Of a stretch of DNA of 31,875 nucleotides, positions 16,000-22,819 are shown piece by piece. The DNA is from Zoogloea sp041911615 (GTDB taxonomy: Bacteria; Pseudomonadota; Gammaproteobacteria; Burkholderiales; Rhodocyclaceae). The stretch covers positions 1-31,875 of the forward strand of contig NZ_JAYROR010000036.1 in the NCBI RefSeq assembly GCF_041911615.1. Reading direction: 5' to 3'. Position numbers and translations under genes: made by a program. How positions within the stretch are numbered: the stretch's first letter is position 1; the number at the start of each line of letters is the position of its first letter. The notes under the pieces are model-generated. The model was given only the letters and a program-made list of their open reading frames with translations, was not told where the DNA came from and ran no database searches.

Positions 16000-16713
16000 T
16001 CAGGCCGACACCGACAGGCCCTGCCCCGTGGTCGCCGTGGTGGAATCGCTGCCGTAGCTGTGCATTAGCGCCATCAGGCGATGCAGCAGGCGCGCCTCGG
16101 CCCGGCTGGATTCGGACGACGCGCCAGCGCTGACCTCCGTGACGCTCGCGGAGCCGCTGCCGGTAGCGCTCGCAGCCCGGGTCGACTGATCGTAGGCCAT
16201 CGCCTCCGCGCGTGTCACCTTGCCGTCGCCGTCGCTGTCCGCCTTGTCGAAATTGCTGACGATGCGGGAGAGCAACGACGCACGCGCGCTGTCGGTCGAG
16301 CCCATTTCCTGCAGCTGACGCTTGAGCTGGTCCTGGGTCAAACCCGCATCGTCCCCGTCCGCCTCGCCCGGCCGCCCCACACCGCCTCCATGGCCGCCGA
16401 CGCGGCTGCCGAAGGCCTGGTTGTCGAGCGCCTCGGCCAGCTTCTGCAGACCGCTCGAAAACTCGCTCTCGGTCACCTTGCCGTTGCTGTCCCCATCCAG
16501 TGCCGCAAACAGCGCACTGCTGTCGCTGCTCGCGTCGGTGCCCGACGTCGCATTGCCGAAGGCCTGACTGAATGCCGACTGGAGATCGCTCTGCTCGATG
16601 AAGCCCTGCCCCCTGGCGTCCAGTCGGGCGAACAGCCTGCTCACCATCTGGGCGGGATCGGGACGCGACATCGCCACCGCCGATGTGCCGCTACTGCTGA
16701 TGCTGCTGACCAT
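16000..16713 (-). CDS. EF-hand calcium-binding protein
   Basis: A 237-residue acidic, Ser/Ala-rich protein. Canonical EF-hand loops are at residues 73-84 (DGDSNGKVTESE) and 159-170 (DSDGDGKVTRAE), each with Asp at positions 1, 3 and Asp or Asn at 5, and Glu at 12. A degenerate loop is at 32-43 (DARGQGFIEQSD), with a Gly-rich acidic linker (GEADGDDAG) at about 116-124. There is no signal peptide by eye; the N-terminus MVSSISSSGTSAVAMSRPDP is polar and Ser-rich. Similar EF-hand proteins occur in Xanthomonas and other proteobacteria (XopAW-like), and some are secreted by other routes. AAAGGA precedes the ATG. Role unknown: calcium sensing or buffering is the direct inference. Confidence 0.85.
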   Translation of the reverse strand: MVSSISSSGTSAVAMSRPDPAQMVSRLFARLDARGQGFIEQSDLQSAFSQAFGNATSGTDASSDSSALFAALDGDSNGKVTESEFSSGLQKLAEALDNQAFGSRVGGHGGGVGRPGEADGDDAGLTQDQLKRQLQEMGSTDSARASLLSRIVSNFDKADSDGDGKVTRAEAMAYDQSTRAASATGSGSASVTEVSAGASSESSRAEARLLHRLMALMHSYGSDSTTATTGQGLSVSA

Positions 16714-17264
16714 GATTGTTCCTTTCCGTTGAGTGCCGGAATGCGTCGGACGGCATTCGCCAGCCCCCTACGCATAGCAAGATGACGGCCCGAATCGGGT
16801 TTGCCTTCCGACAGATCGGGTTAAGGCGAGTAAAAACACGTTAAGCCAACGGCGTAGGCCAGGCACGGGGTGAGCGCCGATGCCCCCTTTCGGCCCATCC
16901 CGGAAAAAGCTGCCGCCAGGCATTCCCTGTCGCTTGCCGCAATGGCAAGACAATTCCGCGCCATTCCGCGGCACCGTGGGCGACACGCCGCCACGGCGGC
17001 AAATAGTGCCCCCGCCCACCGACCCACGACGCCTCTGCGCGCCGGCACCCCGTTTCGGCACGCCGAACGTGACAGGATTCCTTGCCCGCCCCTCCACCTC
17101 TTTTCCGATCGATTACCTACATCAAATGCGGAACTGATTCACGCACAGATCAAATCCAATTCGATTCAACCGTGAAAAATCACCTTGCCACACGGCCAAA
17201 TGAAATAAGCCTTATTCCAGCGGGTCATTCCCACCCCAACCCGACACCCGGGCAGCGCGCCCTG
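16714..17264. other. Long intergenic region with lower GC, no gene seen
   Basis: No open frame here has a family match or ribosome-binding site. It contains the promoter region of the EF-hand gene, including a possible extended -10 (TGCTATGCG on the minus strand near 16772-16780). A dyad CTTGCC-GCAAT-GGCAAG lies at 16933-16949, and 17100-17215 is relatively AT-rich. Nothing identifies an RNA gene. Confidence 0.6.
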
Positions 17265-17302
17265 AAAATGAAAACGGCACCGGTCGCAATACCGGTGCCG
17301 TT
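17265..17302 (-). terminator. Intrinsic terminator after the PEP-CTERM gene
   Basis: AACGGCACCGGT pairs with ACCGGTGCCGTT over 12 bp around a 6-base loop. On the minus strand it is followed by TTCATTTT. It lies 30 bases after the stop of the PEP-CTERM gene. Confidence 0.82.
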
Positions 17303-17332
17303 CATTCATCCGGCCGGGCCGGAAATGAAACT

Positions 17333-17911
17333 TCACGCGCTGGCTATCCGACGCCGCAGCCTCGCTCCTCCCAGCACGGCGAGCATACCCAGCGCGAGCC
17401 CCGACGGCTCGGGCACGCTCTGCGTCTCGACCAGCGCGCCGGAATAAGCCACCGTCGCCTGATAACTGCCCGTCGAGCCGATATTACCTGCGGTCGCCGC
17501 ATTGAACGGCTGACCCAGCAGACCCGAGCCAAAGCCGAGGATCGCCAGGTAATAGGTGTCCTCGACGGCGACCTTGTAGTTGAAATAGGAGTCCGAACCG
17601 AAATAGTCGTCGTTGTACGCCACCACCTGGCCGGTCGAGTTGTACAGCGCAATGAACGGATCGAACTGCGTCGCCAGGGTGACTGCGATGTTGCCCCCCG
17701 TCGCAAAGCGACCCAGGTCGTAGAAATCGTAGTCGGCCTTGCCGCCCGGCAGATTGCCGACGATCGCGCCCGAAATGACCTCGGTACCCGTACCGGCGAT
17801 TCCGACGTATTGGGCCAGCGCTATCGATCCGTTGTTTTCCTTTTCGGCGACCAGCGCAAAGGCGGGCAGGGCGACCGTCATGGCGAGAATGGCCGCGAGT
17901 TTTTTCAACAC
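17333..17911 (-). CDS. PEP-CTERM exosortase substrate with a pre-peptidase-like beta domain
   Basis: An exported 192-residue protein sorted by exosortase (EpsH/XrtA type) and linked to exopolysaccharide and floc formation in related bacteria. The start is a GTG at 17911, preceded by GAGGGG; a TTG directly after it is the alternative. Signal peptide: LKKLAAILAMTVALPAFA. The middle (ADYDFYDLGRFATGGNIAVT, then DPFIALYNSTGQVVAYNDD) resembles a PPC-type beta sandwich. The C-terminus is a textbook sorting signal: VPEPSGLALGMLAVLGGARL and RRR, that is Pro-Glu-Pro, a membrane helix and an Arg cluster. No exosortase gene is in the window. It is transcribed from a sigma-54 promoter and has its own terminator, so it is probably monocistronic. 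Confidence 0.9.
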   Translation of the reverse strand: MLKKLAAILAMTVALPAFALVAEKENNGSIALAQYVGIAGTGTEVISGAIVGNLPGGKADYDFYDLGRFATGGNIAVTLATQFDPFIALYNSTGQVVAYNDDYFGSDSYFNYKVAVEDTYYLAILGFGSGLLGQPFNAATAGNIGSTGSYQATVAYSGALVETQSVPEPSGLALGMLAVLGGARLRRRIASA

Positions 17912-17944
17912 GAATATCCCCTCGAAAAATGAAAACCGCGATTC

Positions 17945-17960
17945 AGCAACATCCATGCCA
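17945..17960 (-). promoter_or_regulatory. Sigma-54 (RpoN) promoter of the PEP-CTERM gene
   Basis: TGGCATG-N4-TTGCT on the minus strand matches the -24/-12 consensus TGGCACG-N4-TTGCW with one transition, and the GG and GC are 10 bases apart as required. Transcription would start near 17934, about 23 bases before the GTG start, leaving room only for the ribosome-binding site. The PrsK/PrsR two-component system and RpoN are known to control PEP-CTERM genes in floc-forming betaproteobacteria. Confidence 0.8.
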
Positions 17961-17980
17961 AAAAATAAAAGCCAATTAAG

Positions 17981-17994
17981 TTCAAATATTTGAA
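17981..17994. promoter_or_regulatory. Perfect 14-bp palindrome upstream of the sigma-54 promoter
   Basis: TTCAAATATTTGAA is a perfect palindrome about 20 bases upstream of the -24 element, in an AT-rich stretch. It could bind a dimeric regulator or help bend the DNA. No known regulator is assigned. Confidence 0.5.
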
Positions 17995-18010
17995 TAAAAT
18001 AACCACATAC

Positions 18011-18053
18011 CCATATCGGGAATTGTAAAAAAGCCTGACCCCATTTCGGGTCA
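18011..18053. promoter_or_regulatory. Candidate enhancer (UAS) pair for the sigma-54 promoter
   Basis: CCATATCGGG (18011-18020) and CCATTTCGGG (18041-18050) differ by one base and start exactly 30 bp apart, about three helical turns. The second lies in a perfect dyad TGACCC-N6-GGGTCA (18036-18053). They are about 77-120 bp upstream of the predicted start, the usual distance for binding sites of a sigma-54 activator. Confidence 0.6.
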
Positions 18054-18160
18054 AATAGCCATTCGAATTGTCCGCCCCGCGTCGCGCCCCCCGCCTCACG
18101 CCGACGCGCATGGGGTGCCTCACCAACGCGCGGGCGGCGTTCGTCCGTGTGACGCCCGGG

Positions 18161-18169
18161 TGATAGAAT
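18161..18169 (+). promoter_or_regulatory. Extended -10 promoter of nadC
   Basis: TGATAGAAT is an extended -10 (TGn followed by TAGAAT, 5 of 6). Transcription would begin near 18176, about 25 bases before the nadC ATG. No clear -35 is needed for this class and none is obvious. Confidence 0.6.
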
Positions 18170-18200
18170 TCCGGTTTGGACCTTAGCAGGGTGAATCCCG

Positions 18201-19052
18201 ATGGAATTTACTGAACAGCTTCGCGTTGAAGTCCAGCGCTCCGTGGCGGCCTCCCTGGCCGAAGACATCGGCACCGGCGACCTCACCGCCCGACTCATTC
18301 CCGTCAGCCGCATGGCCCGTGGCCGCGTCATCACCCGCGAGGAAGCCGTTCTGTGCGGAACCGCGTGGTTCGACGCCGCCTTCACCGCCCTCGAGCCCGA
18401 CGCCTCGGTGATCTGGCACGCCCGCGACGGCGAGCGCCTGAAGCCCGGCCAGCTGCTGTGCGAGATCGACGCTTCGGCCCGCGCCCTGCTCACCGCCGAG
18501 CGCACCGCGCTCAATTTCGTTCAGCTGCTCTCCGGCACCGCGACGCTCACCGCCACCTTCGTTCAGGCGGTGGCCGGCACCAAGGCCAAGATCGTCGACA
18601 CCCGCAAGACCCTGCCGGGCCTGCGCCTGGCCCAGAAGTACGCGGTCAAGGTCGGCGGTGGCACCAACCATCGCATCGGCCTCTACGACGGCATCCTGAT
18701 CAAGGAAAACCACATCATCGCCGCCGGCAGCATCCAGGCGGTGATCGAGAAGGCCCGCTCCTACGCGCCGTCCAACGTGTTCATCGAGGTCGAGGTCGAG
18801 AACCTCGGCCAGCTCGAGGAAGCCCTCGCCGCCGGCGCCAAGATGATCCTCCTCGACAACATGAAGCTCGACGAGATGCGTCGGGCGGTCGAGATCACCG
18901 CCGGCCGCGCCGAGCTCGAAGCCTCCGGCGGGGTGAATCTCGAACGGGTGCGCGCGATCGCCGAGACCGGCGTCGACCGCATCTCGATCGGCAGCCTGAC
19001 CAAGGACGTGCGCGCCATCGACCTGTCGCTGCGCCACGTCGAGGAAGACTGA
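18201..19052 (+). CDS. nadC: Nicotinate-nucleotide pyrophosphorylase (carboxylating)
   Basis: Quinolinate phosphoribosyltransferase: quinolinate plus PRPP gives nicotinate mononucleotide, CO2 and pyrophosphate, in de novo NAD synthesis. 283 residues, the usual length. Motifs: SLAEDIGTGDLTARLIP at the N-terminus, LTAERTALNFVQLLSGTAT, VDTRKTLPGLRLAQKYAVKV with the active-site Arg and Lys, GGGTNHRIGLYDGILIKENH, then FIEVEVENLGQLEEAL, LLDNMKLDEM, LEASGGVNLERV and GVDRISIGSLT. All are intact. It has its own promoter and a terminator, so it is transcribed alone; nadA and nadB are elsewhere. Confidence 0.97.
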   Translation: MEFTEQLRVEVQRSVAASLAEDIGTGDLTARLIPVSRMARGRVITREEAVLCGTAWFDAAFTALEPDASVIWHARDGERLKPGQLLCEIDASARALLTAERTALNFVQLLSGTATLTATFVQAVAGTKAKIVDTRKTLPGLRLAQKYAVKVGGGTNHRIGLYDGILIKENHIIAAGSIQAVIEKARSYAPSNVFIEVEVENLGQLEEALAAGAKMILLDNMKLDEMRRAVEITAGRAELEASGGVNLERVRAIAETGVDRISIGSLTKDVRAIDLSLRHVEED

Positions 19053-19070
19053 GTCGTCCCTCACCGCGCG

Positions 19071-19104
19071 GGGCCCGGCGTTCGCCCGGGCCCTTTCGTT
19101 TTTT
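19071..19104 (+). terminator. Intrinsic terminator after nadC
   Basis: GGGCCCGG pairs with CCGGGCCC over 8 bp around the loop CGTTCGC, followed by TTTCGTTTTTT. It lies 18 bases after the nadC stop. Confidence 0.88.
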
Positions 19105-19124
19105 CCGCCCCCGAGCTTTACGCC

Positions 19125-20024
19125 ATGCCCATCGAATTCGACGGCCCCGTCTCCAGCGCCAACGCCACCACGCTGCGCCAGGTGATCGAGGCCCTGCTGC
19201 AGCGCATCCAGGCCCGTGACGCCGACCTCGACCTGTCGGCCCTCGGTCGCATCGTGGTCACCGACACCCTGCAGGCGGCCGAGCAACGCTTCGGCGCCAC
19301 GCCCGTCGCCGGCGAGCATCTGTCGCGCATCGTCGCCGACGGCACGCGCTTCGCGCTCCTCTTCGACGGCGCCCGGCTGTGGCAGATCCTCGAAGGCGAC
19401 GGGGCCGAAATCGCCCGCCTGATCCATCACCTGCACAAGGAATGCTGGCGCCTCCACGATGCCGCCCGCCCCGCGCCGGAAGCCGACGCCCAGGACGCCC
19501 CGCTGGCCCGCGCGCTGGCGCCCATCGTCGCCGCCATGTGGCAGGAATACCGCATCAACCGCCGCAGCGCGTGGTCGCTGCCGGCCGACTCGGACCTCCT
19601 GCTCAATCACCTCGCGGCACTCGTCGAGGCGCTACCGGCCGCGATGCAGGAGGAAATCACCCTCTACTACGCCGATCAGAATCTCGACGAGCTGTTCGCC
19701 AAGAGTCTCGGTCGCATTGCCCACCTCATGCAGGCGATGGCCCACGTACAGGGCTACCTCGACGGCATGGGCCAGCCCCTCGCCGCGGTGAGCGCCGAGA
19801 TGCACGCGCGGGTCGCCCAGTCGTTCCTGTCGCCCCTGTGGCTGACCACCGCCCAGCACCTCGCCGCCGGCCACGGCATCGCGGCCGGCGAACTGGCCGA
19901 CGCGCCGCTGCGCCGCGACGTGCAGGCCGCGTTCGCCACCTTCGGCCTGCAACTTCGCGAGAGCGACGACGGCGACGTGTGGGTGGACGTGCAGCCCCTC
20001 ACCCGCCCCGAAACCCTGCACTGA
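19125..20024 (+). CDS. Conserved protein of unknown function
   Basis: A soluble, mainly helical protein of 299 residues with no signal peptide. Visible stretches are RIVVTDTLQAAEQRFGATPV, ARLWQILEGDGAEIARLIHH, APIVAAMWQEYRINRRSAWS, and ITLYYADQNLDELFAKSLGR. The start codon lacks a good ribosome-binding site (GAGC 9 bases upstream), and it directly follows the nadC terminator, whose T-run ends 20 bases before the ATG. It may have a weak promoter of its own or depend on read-through. I do not recognise the family and assign no function. Confidence 0.72.
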   Translation: MPIEFDGPVSSANATTLRQVIEALLQRIQARDADLDLSALGRIVVTDTLQAAEQRFGATPVAGEHLSRIVADGTRFALLFDGARLWQILEGDGAEIARLIHHLHKECWRLHDAARPAPEADAQDAPLARALAPIVAAMWQEYRINRRSAWSLPADSDLLLNHLAALVEALPAAMQEEITLYYADQNLDELFAKSLGRIAHLMQAMAHVQGYLDGMGQPLAAVSAEMHARVAQSFLSPLWLTTAQHLAAGHGIAAGELADAPLRRDVQAAFATFGLQLRESDDGDVWVDVQPLTRPETLH

Positions 20025-20096
20025 TCCCGTGCAACGTCCCGGCCAACGCGAAATCCCACGCGTCCGCCGGGCCGTTTTCCGACCGGGCGTCGGCGA

Positions 20097-21014
20097 TCAA
20101 CCGGGATTGCGCTTCGCCCAAGCCATCTGCTCGCGCCTGCCCCACGCCAGCATGTAACTCTTGGGCATGTACTTGCCTTCCTCGTAGAGCTTGCGGCGAC
20201 TCGGCGAAGTGGAGGTGGCGTTGTCGATCTGACTGCCGCCGCTGCTCACGTAGAACAGGTGCGCGCCACCGTCCTCCGGAATCTTGCGCAGGTAGGCGAG
20301 GCGCGGACTGATCTCGTCCAGCGCCGGGTCGTAGAACCAGCTGGCGCCGAACATCCCCAGCAACTGCGGCATGCGCTCGTAGAGCTCGGCGCAGCAACGG
20401 TAGCAGGCGTTCCAGCCCTCTTCGTTGAAATCGTCCAGATCCGACAAGTGGGTGTGGATCTGCACGTAGGGCTTGAAGCCCCCCATGCCCATGATCGCCT
20501 GCCCCTTCCTGACACTGGCGAGCGCCCCCTCGGTGAACAGGATCGAGCGCGGAATGCCGCAGCGGATGTCGAGCAGCTGCGCCGCGGCGGCGAACAGGCG
20601 CAGGGTGACAAGGCCGAAATCCTTGTGGAACAGGTCGCGCTCGATGTCCATCCAGTCGGCGTTGGCGGCCGTTGCGCCGGCGATCCGCGCGAGGTGCTTG
20701 AGCTGGTAATGGAGGATGCGCGGCGGCAGCGCATCGAGCCGGCCGGATTCGACCAGATCGGCAGCGCCTTGAGCCAGCGCGGCGCGCAGGAAGGTGCGAG
20801 CCCCCTCGGGGCCATGGGCGGCGCTCACCTTGCGCACCGCATCGGCGGCGGGCTCGGGGACCGTCACGTAATGCACCATGTCGCCCACTGCCGCGTAATC
20901 GGCGATGAAGCGGGAGAGCGAAACGCCATCGGGCAGCGCGCCGAGGCTGGCGGCGGCCTCGGCGGCGTGGGTACGGGCTTCGGCGGCAATGTGCTTCGGA
21001 TCGGCATTTGGCAT
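20097..21014 (-). CDS. Conserved cytoplasmic protein of unknown function
   Basis: A 305-residue protein. The N-terminal half is helical. The C-terminal half has aromatic- and Cys-containing motifs typical of a conserved enzyme-like core: IPRSILFTEGALASVRKGQA, PYVQIHTHLSDLDDFNEEGW, ACYRCCAELYERMPQLLGMF, GASWFYDPALDEISPRLAYL, and FYVSSGGSQIDNATSTS. The conserved His residues (HTH), acidic DLDDF and the WFYDP motif could form an active or metal site, but this is a guess. AGGAG lies 7 bases before the ATG. A -10-like TATAAC is at 21081-21086 on the same strand. It has no recognised partners. Confidence 0.75.
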   Translation of the reverse strand: MPNADPKHIAAEARTHAAEAAASLGALPDGVSLSRFIADYAAVGDMVHYVTVPEPAADAVRKVSAAHGPEGARTFLRAALAQGAADLVESGRLDALPPRILHYQLKHLARIAGATAANADWMDIERDLFHKDFGLVTLRLFAAAAQLLDIRCGIPRSILFTEGALASVRKGQAIMGMGGFKPYVQIHTHLSDLDDFNEEGWNACYRCCAELYERMPQLLGMFGASWFYDPALDEISPRLAYLRKIPEDGGAHLFYVSSGGSQIDNATSTSPSRRKLYEEGKYMPKSYMLAWGRREQMAWAKRNPG

Positions 21015-21179
21015 GGCATTTCTCCTGACATTCTTATCTGCGGGGGCGCCCGACGCGGCGGCGGAACCTGGCCCGAACCCGTTATAGCCGGGCCCACGGC
21101 GATCCGGCGTGAAAAAGCGTGAGCCCCGTTCAGTACGCCACGCAACGGCGCAGAAAACCCGGCGGAATACGGCCGGCGC

Positions 21180-21383
21180 TCAGTAATGGGGCGGAATCTC
21201 GTCGCGCAGGTCGCGCGCCTCGGCGGCAGGCGTGGCCGACTGCATCTGCTGATAAAGCTGGCGGATCTGACGCTGCAGTGCGTCGATCTGCTCCTGCTGG
21301 CGATGCACCGTCAGGTTGAGGGTGTCCACCAGATCTTCGGTGAGGGCGAGCTTGATCTCGATTTCGGTAAGCCTGGATTCCAT
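21180..21383 (-). CDS. slyX: SlyX family protein
   Basis: A 67-residue protein that is nearly all coiled coil: MESRLTEIEIKLALTEDLVD, TLNLTVHRQQEQIDAL, QRQIRQLYQQMQ, ending in EIPPHY. The fixed ending PPHY and the position of the 'E.(L/I)N..V..Q' motif identify SlyX. The role in the cell is unknown; in enterobacteria it lies near slyD and a peptidyl-prolyl isomerase. The start was chosen at ATG 21383 (GAGGG upstream), because the longer frame to 21452 adds residues outside the family. It stands alone here. Confidence 0.9.
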   Translation of the reverse strand: MESRLTEIEIKLALTEDLVDTLNLTVHRQQEQIDALQRQIRQLYQQMQSATPAAEARDLRDEIPPHY

Positions 21384-21498
21384 GATGCCCTCGGCGTCAA
21401 TGACAAAGGCCGGATTGTTCCAGCCCGGCGCCGTGTCGCCAAGCCTTGCCACACCGCGAACCTTGACCGATCCGCGCGGATCGCCTAAATTTGAATGG

Positions 21499-21612
21499 TC
21501 CCAAGGGGGAGTAGCTCTTCCGTCGGCACGTCGTCACCACGAAAAGGCGTTTCGCCCTTTCCGGCGTTCCGGGTTGTCATGCCGCGCATGGCAACGAGCA
21601 AGACCTTTGCCG
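21499..21612 (+). ncRNA. yybP-ykoY manganese riboswitch aptamer
   Basis: The conserved GGGGAGTAGC lies at 21506-21515, CGTCACCAC at 21532-21540, and AAGACCTTTGCCG at 21600-21612, in the order and spacing of the yybP-ykoY family. P1 forms between CAAGGG (21502-21507) and CCTTTG (21604-21609). A helix GTTGTCATGCC/GGCATGGCAAC-like lies at about 21574-21594 (TTGTCATGCC-GC-GCATGGCAA). The aptamer stands about 130 bases upstream of a TerC/Alx-type gene, the classical target. It senses Mn2+ and turns on the exporter gene. Confidence 0.92.
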
Positions 21613-21644
21613 CGATGGCGAAGGCACCCTTTCAGGCAGTTTGC

Positions 21645-21712
21645 GGCCCTTCGTCCTCGCTGGACAAAGGGCCGTTCCGCTTTATGCGCCCCACGGGGCG
21701 CGACGGAACGGC
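21645..21712 (+). promoter_or_regulatory. Expression platform of the manganese riboswitch
   Basis: Two competing hairpins follow the aptamer. A: GGCCCTT-C-GTCC with GGAC-A-AAGGGCC (21645-21673). B: GCCGTTCCG (21671-21679) with CGGAACGGC (21704-21712), containing an inner GCGCCC-CACG-GGGCGC. They share three bases, so they cannot both be complete. No T-run follows, so control is probably at translation (GGAG at 21729-21732) or by Rho. Confidence 0.5.
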
Positions 21713-21741
21713 AGACGCAATCCAGCCTGGAGACAATTTTC

Positions 21742-22716
21742 ATGGAAACAATCGGCACGTGGTGGATGTGGGCGGGCTTCTTCGCCCTGGTACTGGCAAT
21801 GCTCGCCATCGACCTGTTCGCCGTCGGCGGCGGGCGCCGGCATCGGGTCTCGTTCAAGGAGGCGGCCACCTGGTCGGGCATCTGGGTCGGCGTCACGCTG
21901 GCCTTCGCCGCAGCGCTGTGGGCCTGGCTCGACGCCAGCAGCGGGCGGGAAATCGCCAACACGCGGGCGCTCGAGTTCCTCACCGGCTACCTGATCGAAA
22001 AATCCCTGGCCATCGACAACGTCTTCGTCTGGCTGATGCTCTTCAGCTACTTCGCGATCCCGCTCGAATTGCAGAAGCGCGTCCTCACCTACGGGGTGCT
22101 GGGCGCCATCGTGCTGCGCACGGCGATGATCTTTGCCGGCGCCTGGCTGATCACCCAGTTCCACTGGCTGCTCTACGTGTTCGGCGCCTTCCTGCTCGTC
22201 ACCGGCGTCAAGATGTGGTGGTTCGCAGACGCGCAGCCCAATCTGGCCGACAACCCGTTGATCCGCTGGATTCGCGGCCACCTGAAGGTCACCAACCGGC
22301 TCCACGGCGAGCGCTTCTTCCTGACCCGCATTCAGGCCGGTCGTGCGGTGCGCTACGTGACGCCGCTGTTCCTGGTGCTGGTGATGGTCGAGCTGTCCGA
22401 CGTGATTTTTGCCGTCGATTCGATCCCGGCAATCTTCGCGATCACCACCGACCCGTTCATCGTGCTCACCTCCAACCTGTTCGCGATCCTGGGCCTGCGG
22501 GCGATGTACTTCCTGATGGCCGGCATGGCCGACCGCTTCTCGCTGCTCAAGTACGGCCTCGCGCTGGTGCTGGTGTTCATCGGCGCCAAGATGCTGCTGG
22601 TGGACGTGGTGAAGATCCCGGTGCTGGTGTCGCTGGCCGTGGTGGCGGTGCTGATCGGTGGGGCGGTGGCGCTGTCGCTGCTGCGCGAGCGCCGCGAATT
22701 GCAGCGCCAGCACTGA
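21742..22716 (+). CDS. alx: TerC/Alx-family membrane protein, probable Mn2+ exporter
   Basis: A 324-residue protein with about nine hydrophobic segments in two half-repeats. Family marks are the acidic membrane motifs DLFAVGGGRRHRVSFKEAA, EKSLAIDNVFVWLMLFSYFA and VMVELSDVIFAVDSIPAIFA. FIVLTSNLFAILGLRAMYFL and LKYGLALVLVFIGAKMLLVD follow. E. coli Alx has the same length, the same motifs and the same riboswitch control, and exports manganese; the alx symbol is given on that basis. The upstream yybP-ykoY element makes a manganese role the best inference here. GGAG is 10 bases before the ATG. Confidence 0.92.
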   Translation: METIGTWWMWAGFFALVLAMLAIDLFAVGGGRRHRVSFKEAATWSGIWVGVTLAFAAALWAWLDASSGREIANTRALEFLTGYLIEKSLAIDNVFVWLMLFSYFAIPLELQKRVLTYGVLGAIVLRTAMIFAGAWLITQFHWLLYVFGAFLLVTGVKMWWFADAQPNLADNPLIRWIRGHLKVTNRLHGERFFLTRIQAGRAVRYVTPLFLVLVMVELSDVIFAVDSIPAIFAITTDPFIVLTSNLFAILGLRAMYFLMAGMADRFSLLKYGLALVLVFIGAKMLLVDVVKIPVLVSLAVVAVLIGGAVALSLLRERRELQRQH

Positions 22717-22721
22717 CCACC

Positions 22722-22750
22722 TCGACGCTGCCCCGGTGGCGGGCGATAAT
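22722..22750 (+). promoter_or_regulatory. Promoter of rlhA
   Basis: TCGACG (22722-22727; 4 of 6) and GATAAT (22745-22750; 5 of 6) are 17 bases apart, followed by the GC-rich discriminator GGCGGG. The start would be near 22757, about 63 bases before the rlhA ATG. Confidence 0.65.
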
Positions 22751-22799
22751 GGCGGGTTGAAAAAAGCGGCCAGTCGAGCCGCCCACGCCCGCCACCGGG
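22732..22799. repeat. Perfect 14-bp inverted repeat around the rlhA -10 region
   Basis: CCCGGTGGCGGGCG (22732-22745) is the exact reverse complement of CGCCCGCCACCGGG (22786-22799), separated by 40 bases. The left arm overlaps the promoter spacer; the right arm is in the leader. It could be a pair of operator halves or a large hairpin in read-through RNA from alx. Confidence 0.75.
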
Positions 22800-22819
22800 C
22801 ACCCCAGGAGTACCCCGTC

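Noticed and set aside
16933..16949. CTTGCC-N5-GGCAAG as a terminator or small RNA
   Set aside because: The stem is short, there is no T-run, and no promoter or partner gene could be tied to it. It is kept only as a dyad within the intergenic entry.
17333..18514. A 393-residue reading of the PEP-CTERM gene
   Set aside because: The extra N-terminal part overlaps the sigma-54 promoter and nadC. The GTG at 17911 with its ribosome-binding site and signal peptide is the natural start.
18183..19610. A 475-codon minus-strand frame
   Set aside because: It is antisense to nadC and the following gene, with no motif or ribosome-binding site.
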